A stretch of DNA of 64,000 nt from Linepithema humile (taxonomy: Eukaryota; Arthropoda; Insecta; Hymenoptera; Formicidae): the NCBI RefSeq assembly GCF_040581485.1, contig NC_090128.1:14756001-14820000 (forward strand), given 5' to 3'. A program made the translations under genes and the position numbers. This document shows, one piece after another, positions 20,329-31,777 of this stretch. Positions within the stretch are counted from its first letter, which is position 1, and the number at the start of each line of letters is the position of its first letter. Under the pieces are notes generated by a model that saw only the letters and a list, made by a program, of their open reading frames with translations, had not been told where the DNA came from and made no database searches.

Positions 20329-22104
20329 ATGCCTAATCGGTGTGAAACAAATAATTGTAAAAATAAAATGAATATTATTAATAACATTTTGATTGCACAA
20401 GAAGCCGAAGATGCACATGTCGTTATGCGGAGAAATCGTATAAGACATGTAGTAGCTGATGCATTCGATATAAGTGACCAACAATTTATAAAATTATTTC
20501 GATTAACAAAACCATTAGTGCGTGATTTAATAAGAGATTTAACACCATATATGAAACAGAGGCAGCGAAAATCCATGTTGGATATTAAAAGAAAAGTAAG
20601 TACAAAAAAAAGAAAATTATAAATATACATAAATAATACAGAACTTATATATATATAATAAACTTATATTTATATATTGTATGTAGTAAATTTATAATAT
20701 TATTAATACATATATGTATTATTGACACTGTTAATTTTGCTTTAGGTATTAACAGCATTACATTTTTTTGCACATGGTAGTTATCAAACAAGTGTAGGAC
20801 ATAATGTATATCTTGCTATGAGTCAACCATCGGTATCTAGATGTATTAATGAAGTTGCAAATGCATTAAATGAGGCAAATATTATGAACCAGTGGATTCA
20901 ATTTCCCGAAACTTTAAATGAATTAAAACATTTAAGACAACAGTTAGTGAATAATTTAATTTCTCAATAATATAATATTTAACCTGCATTATTAAAAATT
21001 ACTGTGATATATTATGATATATTTCCAGATTTTATGACGGTCATAGATTTCCTGGAGTCATTGGATGCATAGATTGCACGCACATAGCTATTTTTCCACC
21101 ACAAGTCCATAATGTTCCAAATCCTGAACATTTATACGTTAATAGAAAAGGCTACCACTCGATAAATGTACAATTAGTAAGTATACTTAATAAGTGTATA
21201 ATTCTATCTATTTTTACATATACATCTTTTCGGCACAATTGTTACTGTGCTCCTTTAATTTTTTTTAAATATTGAATGATTATCACATCATTGTATAGCT
21301 TACCCAGACAGCACACATGTCCAAAATACATCTAAAGGATATCTAGAGGATGTCCTGTCGTCCCAAAAACGTCTTCGGGATATCTTCTGGACATCTTTTG
21401 GATATGTTGTGCTGTCTGGGTATTAATGTTATATATAATTTTTCACTTCAGGTGTGTGATTGGCGTTTATTGATACTGAACATAAATGCCACATATCCTG
21501 GAAGCACTCACGACAGTTACATATGGAACAATTCAAACTTAAAGGTAGGAATGGAAACAATCCATAGAACATGGCCAAATATGACATTTTTCCTTCTGGG
21601 TAAGTATATGTAATATATATATTGTATTAATAATAAAGATTTATTTTTTGACTAAGATATATTTTATTATACACAATGTATGTTATTAATCGCCGATGTT
21701 TTATAGGTGATTCAGGTTATCCTTTACGTCCTTGGTTATTAACTCCAGTCGCTAACGCAGAAGAAAATAGCGCAGAAGAAAGATACAATAGTAGACAAAT
21801 GTCTTGTCGAGCTTTAATAGAACGCTGCAATGGCTTACTAAAGATGCGATTTCGCTGTTTATTGAAACACAGAGTTTTACACTATACGCCACAAATAGCA
21901 TGTAAAATTATTAATGCCTGTGCTATTTTGCACAATATATGTATAAAAAACGATGTTCCATTTCCACAATATGACGATGATTGGCAAGATGATATATTTA
22001 ATCAGAACAATGGTGACAACGAAGAAATAGAAAACAGAGTAAATCCTGAATTGGCAGCAGGTAAAAGATTGCGAAATAAATTAATTCGTAATTATTTTAC
22101 TTAA
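20329..22104 (+). CDS. Harbinger DDE transposase (HARBI1-like), five exons
   Basis: Exons are about 20329-20595, 20746 to ~20970 (donor unclear), 21029-21176, 21452-21599 and 21707-22104, with good GTAAGT donors at exons 1, 3 and 4. The N-terminal part holds a helix-turn-helix-like region. GVIGCIDCTH carries the first catalytic aspartate, LLGDSGYPL the second, and MSCRALIERCNGLLKMRF the glutamate. The C-terminal segment CKIINACAILHNICI is typical. The exon 2 donor does not match phase with exon 3, so this copy may be mildly damaged or the donor misread. The protein would cut and join transposon ends, with the Myb-like partner supplying DNA binding and nuclear import. Confidence 0.8.
21303..21420. 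mobile_element. 118-bp TA-flanked MITE in a transposase intron
   Basis: Inverted ends CCCAGACAGCAC and GTGCTGTCTGGG are flanked by TA on both sides, as for Tc1/mariner-type elements. The inside is itself semi-palindromic (repeats of GGATATCT and GGACATCT). It lies between exons 3 and 4 of the Harbinger transposase and is the fourth nesting level of the region (virus, Copia, Harbinger, MITE). Confidence 0.8.
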
Positions 22105-22301
22105 TATATACATTTAATATATTTGTGCAAAACAGCACAGGCATTAATATAATTTTACATGCTATTATAATACATATATATTATACATTATGCATATAAT
22201 TTACCATGTATAGCTAAACTAAACTGTGTTAAACTGAAAATAAAGACAATTGCAATATAAGTGTACTAAATTTTTTATAATAAACTATATAAAAAATTAA
22301 A

Positions 22302-22630
22302 AGTAACATTACATAAAATCGTACAGAATTTCTTCTCTCAGTCTTTATCTCTAAATGCTAACAAAAGATTATAAATTATACATTTTATTTCAAATAAATA
22401 AACTGACATTTAGAGAAATACAAGACAAACTTTGAACTCATACTTAATACTTATAATTAGCATAATATATAACGCATTAAAAATAACATTACATAAAATC
22501 GTACAGAATTTCTTCTCTCAGTCTTTATCTCTAAATGCTAACAAAAGATTATAAATTATACATCTTATTTCAAATAAACTGACATTTTGAGAAATACAAG
22601 ACGAACTTTGAACTTATATGTAATACTTCT
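22302..22630 (+). repeat. Direct repeat of ~150 bp, two copies
   Basis: A unit beginning with AACATTACATAAAATCGTAC and ending after ACTTTGAACT(C/T)ATA occurs at about 22302-22455 and 22479-22630 with few differences. It lies in the noncoding tail after the transposase. It probably arose by local duplication in the transposon. Confidence 0.7.
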
Positions 22631-22674
22631 TGTTAGCACAATATGACGCACATATGTGTATTATATTATTATGA

Positions 22675-23260
22675 ACACGTTTGCGAATGCCTAATCAGTG
22701 TAAAAAATAATTGTAAAAATAAAATTAATATTTTATTAAATATTGTGATTGCACAAAAAATAAAAAATGCACATATCGTGATATATAGATAAAGGCGAAT
22801 TCAGACCTTACAGAAAAACAGAAAAGTAGAAACCAATCAAAACTCGTATTGATAGTAAATAGTATAACTTTTTTTTCACATGGTAGTTATCAACAAGTGT
22901 AGGACATAATGTATATCTTGCTATGAGAACCATCGGTATCTAGATGTATTAATGAAGTTGTAAATACATTAAATGAGGCAAATATTATGAACCAGTGGAT
23001 TCAATTTCCCAGAACTTTAAATTAAAAAAAAATTTTGTTGTACTGCTTACAACCAGCGCGAGTTTTAATTGATTTCTGCCTTTCTGCTTTTCTGTCAAGG
23101 TCTGAATTTGTTCAAAGACATGTAGCAGACGTATTCAATATAAGCCAACAATTAATAAAATTATTTTATATTAACCATTAGTGCATAATTTAATAAGATT
23201 TAGCACCATATATGAAACAAAAGTAGCGAAAATCTATACTGAATACAAAAAGAAAAGTAA
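22675..23260 (+). pseudogene. Decayed second copy of transposase exons 1-2
   Basis: Sequence here repeats the 5' part of the transposase (GTTTGCGAATGCCTAATC, CACATGGTAGTTATCAA, CCAGTGGATTCAATTTCCC) with deletions and frameshifts. Blocks are out of order, and CAGACCTT/AAGGTCTG inverted ends at 22802 and 23104 enclose part of it. It is noncoding. Confidence 0.6.
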
Positions 23261-23399
23261 GTACAAATATGGAAATTATATATGTAAGTATATATGTATA
23301 TATGTATTAAATATACCTACATATATAACTATTTTAGGTACATTTTTAAGTAATAATAATAAGTTGAAAAACAAGAATATAATAGTACATTACCTAACC

Positions 23400-23570
23400 A
23401 GTCCGGGAATCAGCGATCGGGGGGAGGGGAGGGTGGACGCACGAGCCGAAGGCGAGTGTGGACATCCCCAACCCCCGTGAGTAGGTCGATCGCCCCCCTG
23501 GACGTGTTAGGTCCAGAATTTTTCAGTACAAGTGCGTCTTTCGACGCACTTGTGCTGTAAAATAAATAAC
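23400..23570. other. GC-rich island with G-runs and a perfect hairpin
   Basis: Inside the AT-rich transposon there is a ~120-bp GC-rich patch with GGGGGGAGGGGAGGG (G-quadruplex potential). It is followed by ACAAGTGCGTC TTTC GACGCACTTGT, an 11-bp stem with a four-base loop (about 23528-23553). No coding potential is evident. It may be a captured foreign fragment or a structural element of the transposon. Confidence 0.4.
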
Positions 23571-23602
23571 TGAAAAGAAATATAATGTTTACAAAACATA
23601 TA

Positions 23603-24747
23603 TTATGAAGTATTGCACCTTTCAGCAGCAATAATAAATCTTTCTTTAAGTTGTAACTCTTGTTTCTTTAGCACCAGCTTTTTTTCATAATAAGAATTTT
23701 GGATTTCGAATGTTTTTTGTGCTATGTTTGTCAAATTCTGTGACTGTTGTGTTGATTGAACTTCTTCAGAGTGTGACTTTCTTTTTTTCTTTCTTATTAT
23801 TGTACATAAATCATCATTACCGTTATTTGAATTGCCTGCATCATTGTTAGTATATGTATTTTCTTTATCATTGTCTTCGGTTTCTGCATTTTTCATATTA
23901 ACACTGGATGCATTATGTTCAGTAGTTTGTATTATATCCTCAAAATCTTGTTCAACATATTCCATTTCTATATTATGAGTATCAACATTGATCTAAAGAT
24001 AAAGAATACAGACAAGTTAACGTATTCTATGTAGAATATTTCTATTATGTCATAACAAGAAATAAAGCAAATAAAAGTAAAAAAAAAGATAACGCTAAAA
24101 AAATGAAATGCCATTAGGCTTTTAAAAACTATTATTATTTATTAAGTTTATATTAAACTTTACCTCATCAGTCTCTGTTTGTATTTGTACTTTACTTTCT
24201 TTTATTTCTGTGTGTCCATCGATACATATAGGAGAAATTAAATTCAACGTTGCTTCTTCTATTGGACTTAATTTTAGATGAGATTCACTTCCTCCACCAG
24301 TTTTCCTTTGTTCTGCATTTATTTTGCTTTGCTTCATTTTGCTCCGTGACCGTAAATCTTGCCAGCACTAAAATATTATTATCATTAGAAATTAAATTAA
24401 TAAGAAATAAATTAATTACATATATTTGAGTAACAAAGTTGTCAACATATCTTAATCTAATCTAACCTTATCGTGGTGGTTATTTAAGTAGAGAAATTAT
24501 TTGATTTTTCTGTATGTGCGCCGTATATACTTACTTTTCGCCAAGATTTCCAATCCTTGCTTACACCATTGCAACTATTTAAGATATTTGTAATCTTTTG
24601 CCATAAAATAGTTGCATCTTTATATGTAAAATCAGCGAAAAATTTACCAGATATTAAGCATGGATTTTCTTCCATAAATTGTAATAATAAGGTTTTTTGT
24701 TCTTCTGTCACATTTGCACTGCGTTTTCTTGCATCCGTTTGATCCAT
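23603..24747 (-). CDS. Harbinger Myb/SANT-like accessory protein, three exons
   Basis: Exons are 24747-24535, 24367-24164 and 23992-23603, all phase 0, with GTAAGT and GTAAAG donors and TTTAG acceptors, for about 268 residues. Exon 1 and the start of exon 2 form a trihelix Myb/SANT-like domain (tryptophans in ATILWQKI, KDWKSWRK and CWQDLRSR), followed by KTGGGSES, the usual arrangement in Harbinger second proteins. The C-terminus has a basic IIRKKKRKSH segment and a coiled coil (EKKLVLKKQELQLKERF). It would recruit the transposase to its ends and to the nucleus. It is convergent with the transposase gene. Confidence 0.8.
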
Positions 24748-25358
24748 TTTCGTTTTTTCGTCTTTTCAAAGTGACACACAGTAAATTTGAAAATAAAATA
24801 CCATTTATTGAAAAATACTCAATGTTTTTGATAGAGGTAGTCAATAATCCAGTGTTGCCATATACTGTATTCGCACAAAACATACGTATACGTATCTAAA
24901 TACGAACGACCGCATATTGTCTTAAAGAATAGGCATTGGTGATTGGATGATGAACGTATGCGCATTTCAATCACTCGCAAGTTGCGTATACGTAAAGTTA
25001 CGAATGAGTTAGAGAATCGGGCCCCTGATCGAAAAGATCTCTATTTTAATCGATATCTCTAGTCGATACACCGTGGCGCTATTAGGCGACTAATGAGTGC
25101 ATTAATGTTCGCCTCTGCTATTTCTGTGATCTATGTTCTTCTCGGCTGGCACTCTAAGCAGCATAGACGCCTACATTTACGTTTCTATTGAAGTCGCCGT
25201 ATTTTTCTGTGTACGTTTGTAATACTGGAATATACTCATTGTGGCTTAGAAGTGGTTGGTTATTTACTAATTCCTGTCAGGTTATGGGCCCAGGAGCGCG
25301 TAATACACTGCGCGTAGTAAATAAAGTCAGTGAGTAACGAAGAAGCACGTATTAAAAG

Positions 25359-28300
25359 ATGGCCACTGCAACCAGCCTCGCAAACGTAGAAAAGTTGACC
25401 GAAGTCAATTACGAACTGTGGAAGATTCAAATGAAGAGCATACTGGTGTTCAATGACTTATGGCAATACGTTGATGGAACAGAAGTAAAGCCTGCAGAAA
25501 ACGCACAAGAATGGTTGAGGAAGGACGCTAAGGCATTGGCGCTAATAAATTTGAGCATCACCCATGGTCAACTCAACCATGTTAAAAAAGCTGTATCATC
25601 AAAGGAAGCGTGGGAAGGACTCAAGGCAGTGTTCGAGTCTCGAGGACCGGTGAGGAAAGCGGCCTTATACAAACAGTTGCTGAGGATGGAGAAGAAGACG
25701 GGAGTCACCATGACGCGATACGTCGCAGACTACGCACGCAAAGCTGAGCAGCTCGAAGAAGCGGGCATCGAGATACCAGATGAGTTGTTGTCAATAATGT
25801 TGTTAGGCTCTTTACCGTCCGAATTTGAAAACTTTAGTGTAGCTATCGAGTCGCGCGATGAAATACCAACGCTAGAAAACTTAAAAGTGAAACTTATCGA
25901 GGAGGAAGCGAGACAGAACGATCGAATATCGAAAACGAACGAAGACAGTAATAGCAACGCGTTATTAGTAAAAGGGCGTTCAAAATACGCGCACGCAAAA
26001 CCAAAAGATAATTTTAATAAAGATAATTCTACTAAAGCGAACGCGAGTAAATTCGTTGGAAAGTGCTTTAATTGCGGTAAAAGCGGGCACACGAGTCGAT
26101 ATTGTAAGGCGAAACCAAAGAATAACGAATCAAATGAAGCTAGCGACGCGATGACTGCGATTGCATGTAATACGGAAATAATAGACAGGTCAAAAATTTG
26201 GTACCTCGACAGCGGCGCGACGAAACACATGTGCAATGAAAAACGAATCTTTAAAACAATAAAAAACGATAATAAGTTAAAAGTATATACAGCCGCGGAA
26301 CATTTCGTAAAATCAAACGGCGTTGGTGACATAAATTTAAACATAAAATTAAATCGTAATGCGACGAACTCTGTAAAGTTAAAAAATGCGCTGTATGTTC
26401 CGGAATTGCGTAATAATCTTTTATCGGTATCAAGCGTTACGGACAACGGGTATACAGTTACATTCAAAAGAGATAGAGCAACAATCAATCGGAAGGATGG
26501 GTCAGTAGTACTCACGGCAACTAAACGCGATCAGTTGTATATAGTCGACGAAAAGGAAGAATATGCGGCGTTTACAGATGATAAGGATCAAATTGACTTG
26601 CGAAAATGGCATCAAAGATATGGCCATCTTAATGTTAGTGATTTAAAAGCGATGCAAAATAAGGAAATGGTCAAAGGCATTAATTTCTCGTCGAGAGCAA
26701 ACGAAATAAATTGCGAAGTATGCGCGAAATGCAAAATTCACGTCCAACCGTTCAAACCGTCGTCTAACCGCGAGAAGAAAATTTTAGGTTTAATTCATTC
26801 AGATATATGCGGACCTATAAACATTGAATCTATTGGAGGTGCGAAATATTTTGTTAGCTTTATAGATGATAGCTCAAGATACACGGAAGTTGTAATGCTT
26901 CGGAACAAGTCGGACGTCTTTCAAGCCTTCAAAGATTACAAGCGAAAAGTAGAGAACCAAACTGGACAAAGAATTAAGAAACTCCGTACCGACAATGGCA
27001 GAGAGTACTTGTCAAAGGACTTCAAGGATTTCCTCAAGGAAGAGGGAATTCAACACCAATTAAGCGTTGAGTATACGCCACAACAAAACGGTGTAGCGGA
27101 GAGGGCTAATCGAACACTGGTAGAAATGGCAAGGTGCATCATGTTGCAAGCAAATCTCCCTGAGTCATTGTGGGCCGAAGCAATAAATACAGCAACATTT
27201 TTGAGAAACAGATGTGCAACAAAAAGCCTCGACGGAACCACACCTTTTGAAGCTTGGACACAAAATAAACCGTACGTGGGATTCTTCAGAACTATCGGCA
27301 GCAAAACGATTGCCTTGAACAAAAGCCGAAAGGGAAAGAAGTTTCAGCCAAAAGGAGAAGAATATATACTAGTAGGTTATTCAGAAGAATCTAAGGCTTA
27401 TCGCTTGTGGAAACCAGGAACTAAAACTGTCATCAAGGCACGCGACGTGAAGTTCTTCGAAAGGATTGAGGATTCTGCAGAATCCGCATCAAGAAAAATG
27501 TTTACTGTACCTGATACAATCGAGACGGCAAACGAGGAACGACCTAAACAACAAGAGGATAGCATCGAGGACGAGGATGAGTCAGAAGTACACAACGAAA
27601 GAAACTATCATGACAATGAAGCGGAAGAGAATTCGTCAGAAAATGAACAAATCAACGAGCAAGAAGACAACAAACCACGTCGTGGTGCAGGTCGTCCAAA
27701 AATTATAAAAACTGGCAAACCAGGCAGACCACGAAAAATGTATCATTCGAAAGAGGTTCAACATTCGGATCCGCAGTCCGTACCTCAAATGTTGGAACAA
27801 GATAACAAAGAAGATTGACTAACCGCCATGAAGAAAGAATATGTCACACTGCAAGAAAATAAAACGTGGATTCTCGTACCAAGGCCAGAAAACAAGAAAG
27901 TTTTAACAAATCGATGGGTATTTAAAACTAAAACTAATGAAAAAGGTAAAATAGAGAAATACAAAGCGAGACTAGTTGCTCGGGGAAACACTCAAGAGTT
28001 TGGAATAAACTTTGAGGAAGTCTTCGCTCCCGTAGCAAGATACGAAACGATTCGTACATTACTCGCTGCATCGGTAAATGAAGAAATGCATGTTCACCAG
28101 ATGGATGTGATTTCGGCATATGTACAAGGAGAACTGAATGACGAAGTATACATGGAACAACCGGAAATGTTCATTGAACAAGGACACGAAGCTAAGGTAT
28201 GCAAGTTGCTAAAGCCGTTGTATGGCCTAAAGCAATCAGGTCGAGAATGGTACAGGAAGCTCGACAGTTACATTACAAAAAATGGTGGCAAACGTACCTC

Positions 28301-29327
28301 GGCAGATCCTTGTGTCTACGTGTTTGGAAAAGATGACGAACGAGTAATTGTTGTTATCTACGTCGATGACTTAATCCTGGCTTCGAAAGAACTCAATAAA
28401 CTCGAATGCATCAAGTCAAAGATGAAATCAACGTTCAAAATGACAAATCTTGGCCAAGTGAGCAACATTCTTGGAATCAATATACAACGAGAAGGAGCAA
28501 CCGGAAGAATGCATCTTACACAGAAGAAATATGTAGAAGAATTAATTGAAAAATTTGACATGAAGCTTGCCAAAACAGTATCTACGCCAATGGATCCAAA
28601 TTTGAAGATTACCAAAGAAATGAGTCCGACAACGGAAGATGAAAGAGAAGAAATGAAAAGTCGACCTTATAGAGAATTGATCGGTGGGCTGATCTACTTA
28701 GCTAACGCTACACGTCCAGATATAGCCTTCGCAGCTAGCACACTAAGCCGTTTCTGTTCGGATCCTGGTAAGGACCATTGGATCGTTGCGAAGCGAATAC
28801 TAAGGTATTTGAAAGAGACATCCCATTATGGGATTACCTACACAAGAGATGGAAGACATTTGAAGGCATACACCGACTCAGATTGGGCAGGAGACATCGA
28901 TGATCGCAGGTCATGCTCAGGCAATGTCCTAATGCTGTCCACAGGTCCAATTAGTTGGAAATCAAGGAAGCAAGCGTCAGTGGCGTTGTCCACTATGGAA
29001 GCAGAGTATGCGGCACTCTGCGAGGTTTCGCGTGAGGTAGTTTACATAAGACGGTTACTGAACCATATGGGCTTTGAAAAATATGTAACGTCGCCCATTG
29101 ATGTATTTTGCGATAATCAAAGCGCGATACAACTGTCCAGAAATGCCGTATACCACAAACGGAGCAAGCATATTGATATTAACTTTCACTTCACTCGTGA
29201 GTTAGTTGAAAGAAAAGAAATCGTAATCCATTATTTACAGACTGATTTAATGCTAAGTGATATTTTAACGAAATCGTTAACGAGATGCAAACATGATAAA
29301 TGTGTGAAGATGTTGAACTTAAGTTGA
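25359..29327 (+). pseudogene. Copia gag-pol polyprotein with one Trp-to-TGA stop
   Basis: The frame runs from ATG 25359 to 29327 with a single in-frame TGA at 27816-27818; the next codon block is LTAMKKEY, where Copia elements have W..AM, so TGG to TGA is likely. Domains in order: Gag; zinc knuckle CFNCGKSGHTSRYC (residues 236-249); aspartic protease YLDSGA (about 283-288); integrase (HQRYGHLN zinc region, HSDICG, RTDNGREY, and the glutamate in QNGVAERANRTL); reverse transcriptase (VDDLILA); RNase H (YTDSDWAGD, and a glutamate in STMEAEYAAL). Apart from the stop the frame is full-length (about 1,320 codons), matching its near-identical LTRs. Confidence 0.92.
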
Positions 29328-29754
29328 TATTTATGCTTATTCTTAAAGAGCTCTTCTCGATAGGAGGGGTGTAAGAAAGCAAGTCTGATCGAAAAGATCT
29401 CTATTTTAATCGATATCTCTAGTCGATACACCGTGGCGCTATTAGGCGACTAATGAGTGCATTAATGTTTGCCTCTGCTATTTCTGTGATCTATGTTCTT
29501 CTCGGCTGGCACTCTAAGCAGCATAGACGCCTACATTTACGTTTCTATTGAAGTCGCCGTATTTTTCTGTGTACGTTTGTAATACTGGAATATACTCATT
29601 GTGGCTTAGAAGTGGTTGGTTATTTACTAATTCCTGTCAATATATATAATGCAAGGCACGAATCATTTATATAAAAAGCTTTAAATGTTTCAATTATATC
29701 AAATTTTTCTCTTTGATTTCGAAATTCAAACTTATAATTATTTAGTGAACTTGT

Positions 29755-30742
29755 CCCGAGTCGAAATTTAAAACCTACTATAAACCTCATACATGGTTAT
29801 TTGTGCCTCTAATAATGTTCCTTGACCTACAAGTTCTATCTTGAAAGTGTTATGTCTTCTTTTGGCCTTTCTTTAATCTTGTTGTCCTAGAAAACCCTTA
29901 TTTTTATTGATGTTAAATATACAATTCCTACTTTCGTTCTTACAACTCCTATCTCTTTTGAATCTCCAAATCTTATCAAAATTTCTAGCAATAAAAATAT
30001 TAATATTTAATCTATAATTGAGTTCAATTTTTATTATTTCAGATTAATATAATAAATGTTATAATATAAAATAAATAATAACAAATGAATAGCAAAAAAT
30101 ATTTTAAAAAATTAAGTGCAACTCAGTATTATATTTAGTATTATAAATAACTAAAAATTTATTCGAATAAACAAAAAACAATTGAAATTCAAAATTTTAT
30201 TTAATATTTTATTACATATTTGACCTATAATTTGAAATTATTTAATATTCTATTACCACATTTACTTTATTTGTATTTAATGCATATCTTAATTTCAATA
30301 AGCGCAATACATTAATTATGTAATTTACTTAACTGCAGATAGATATGTAAGAGATAAGTGAATATTATTTATATAATATTTGCTTATAGTAGCCTATTTA
30401 CAGTTAAGCAAATTATAATAATTAATATATTGTTTATTGAAATCAAGATCCATACATTAAATGCAAGTAGAGTATATGAGATAATAGATTATTAAGTGAT
30501 TTTGAATATTTATTTTCTAGAAATACATATTTATAGAACCTGGAGCCTTTTTAGAGGTTCTCAGTAGGTACTCTTTTGAGCTTCCACATGGAAAAAACGG
30601 CAATAAGTAACAATTTTTAGTATCAAAGGAGGGCAATAGCCAATGTAATGTTATATCTATATATATGAATTAAAGCTTACATTGGTTCTTCAAATTCGAC
30701 AAAACTTGTAGGTTTAATCTAGGCTAAAAATTTCGACTCGGG
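29755..30742. mobile_element. 988-bp non-autonomous DNA transposon in the viral HAD gene
   Basis: Inverted ends CCCGAGTCGAAATTT are exact on both sides for 15 bases. The target duplication is TGT (29752-29754, 30743-30745), confirmed by the restored reading frame across the site. The inside is AT-rich with no ORF of note. The three-base duplication fits a PIF/Harbinger-type origin, but the ends differ from the Harbinger element at 20141. Confidence 0.85.
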
Positions 30743-30861
30743 TGTACTTATAACAGTATCGTCCCAATCTAGAAAAATTACATGTTTATAATTTTTATTA
30801 ATATTCTCATTTAATATTTTTCCTATATTCTTATGACTATCAATTATCCTTAATGTCATAT

Positions 30862-31035
30862 TTATTTAAGTATATTATTTTCTGATATTTCACTTATCTT
30901 TGGAACTATCTTGTCAATTTTAATATATTCTTGTAATTTTTTTAATGAATTGTAATTGTTTCTAATATAATCTACATTATTTGAATTTGGTATATTTTTG
31001 AGTAACAAGTCTATTAATTCATTCAGTTCTTTCAT
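30862..31035 (-). CDS. Viral small ORF, 57 aa
   Basis: A complete 57-codon ORF (starting MKELNELIDLLLKN) whose TAA at 30862-30864 lies two bases before the HAD gene ATG at 30859. The ATG is preceded by ATTAA. It is amphipathic and helical by eye, with no membrane segment. Such tight packing fits the rest of the viral block, so I regard it as real though unrecognised. Confidence 0.5.
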   Translation of the reverse strand: MKELNELIDLLLKNIPNSNNVDYIRNNYNSLKKLQEYIKIDKIVPKISEISENNILK

Positions 31036-31164
31036 TTAATAAAAATAAAATATACCTATATTCTAAGAGATTATTTTTTTGCAGTTATCACATTTACATT
31101 ATCACAATATTATATTAAAATAATATATTAAAATCATATTATATTTTTTTATAATATAACCATA

Positions 31165-31545
31165 TTATAATTTTTTGATTTCAAAAATGTTATTGAATAA
31201 TTCTCGTATGGTTATATATCTTTTGTTTAGTAATATGTCTTTTTTTTTAACTATATTTTTTAAAATTATATAATTATTATTATAATACATGATATTTCCG
31301 TGAAGTGTATCGGATTCGAAATCGTTAAGTTGCGATAAAACATATTCTATATAATGTTTTATTTTTTCTTTATTTGCATTATAATCATTAAATGCCATTT
31401 GTCTTAAATATGTATATTTGTCAAAATTTCTTGTCAAAAGTATTGATTTAAAACGGTTTTCGTCATTTAATATTTCTCTAATAAATTTTAAATCATTAAT
31501 TTTTGAATTTATTTTGGTATCAATTTTATAATTATAAAATTTCAT
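31165..31545 (-). CDS. Viral hypothetical protein, 126 aa
   Basis: An intact ORF. Its ATG directly follows the stop of the Gypsy-interrupted gene, making TAAATG. The protein is basic and mostly helical (YTYLRQMAFNDYNANKEKIK), with no motif recognised. About 130 bases of AT-rich spacer separate it from the 57-codon ORF; a TATATTAAAATAATATATT-like stretch there could hold its terminator or a promoter. Confidence 0.55.
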   Translation of the reverse strand: MKFYNYKIDTKINSKINDLKFIREILNDENRFKSILLTRNFDKYTYLRQMAFNDYNANKEKIKHYIEYVLSQLNDFESDTLHGNIMYYNNNYIILKNIVKKKDILLNKRYITIRELFNNIFEIKKL

Positions 31546-31777
31546 TTATAAATTAAATAGTAATTCTGACATCATACTATAACATATATGATTTTTATTA
31601 TTATAAAGACCATTATTTCCGCATGATATATACCTATCAGATTTTGATGGATTGTGTTTTTCACAATCTAAAATATTGTAGGATCCGTTTAAATAAAAGA
31701 GTATTTATTGGATATAAAGAAAATACAAAAATGTAATTAATGAAAAGTAACTCGTGTCTGTCATTATTCTTGAAGAC

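Larger units (their letters stand above)
20141..25024 (+). mobile_element. PIF/Harbinger DNA transposon inside the Copia 5' LTR
   Basis: The terminal inverted repeats begin GGGCCCGATTCTCTAACTCA and match nearly perfectly at both ends (20141 on, and up to 25024). The target duplication is CTG (20138-20140, 25025-25027), three bases as for this superfamily. Inside are the two expected genes: a DDE nuclease on the plus strand and a Myb/SANT-like protein on the minus strand. Internal decay includes a direct repeat (22302-22630), a rearranged copy of the transposase 5' part (22675-23260) and a 118-bp MITE. Confidence 0.9.
20123..29639 (+). mobile_element. Copia-family LTR retrotransposon (5' LTR split by Harbinger)
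   Basis: The 270-bp LTRs begin TGTAAGAAAGC and end TTCCTGTCA. The 3' LTR is 29370-29639. The 5' LTR is 20123-20140 plus 25028-25279, also 270 bp once the transposon and one CTG duplicate are removed. Target duplication is ATATA at 20118-20122 and 29640-29644. Just after the 5' LTR, GGTTATGGGCCCAG matches the anticodon arm of initiator tRNA-Met, the half-tRNA primer typical of Copia. A purine tract (AGGAGGGG) precedes the 3' LTR. I count about two differences between LTRs, so insertion is recent. Confidence 0.93.
19744..30859 (-). pseudogene. HAD-fold phosphatase gene split by a MITE and a Copia retrotransposon
   Basis: Three pieces on the minus strand belong to one gene: 30859-30746, 29754-29645 and 20122-19744. 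The first gap is a 988-bp MITE (TGT target duplication). The second is the Copia element (ATATA duplication). With one duplicate of each removed, the lengths sum to 603 bases, exactly 201 codons, and the frame is continuous. Motif I of the haloacid-dehalogenase fold is FLDWDDTV in the first piece; motif II is ILT at the Copia insertion point. The expected product is about 200 residues, a small phosphatase such as a nucleotide or protein (CTD-like) phosphatase. It was probably intact when the elements arrived. Confidence 0.72.

Noticed and set aside
22802..23104. CAGACCTT/AAGGTCTG inverted ends as a separate MITE
   Set aside because: The enclosed sequence is transposase duplicate; flanks show only AATT in common, so a foldback rearrangement is as likely.
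23181..23480. 99-codon plus-strand ORF across the GC island
   Set aside because: Joins decayed transposase repeat to noncoding GC sequence; no protein-like pattern.
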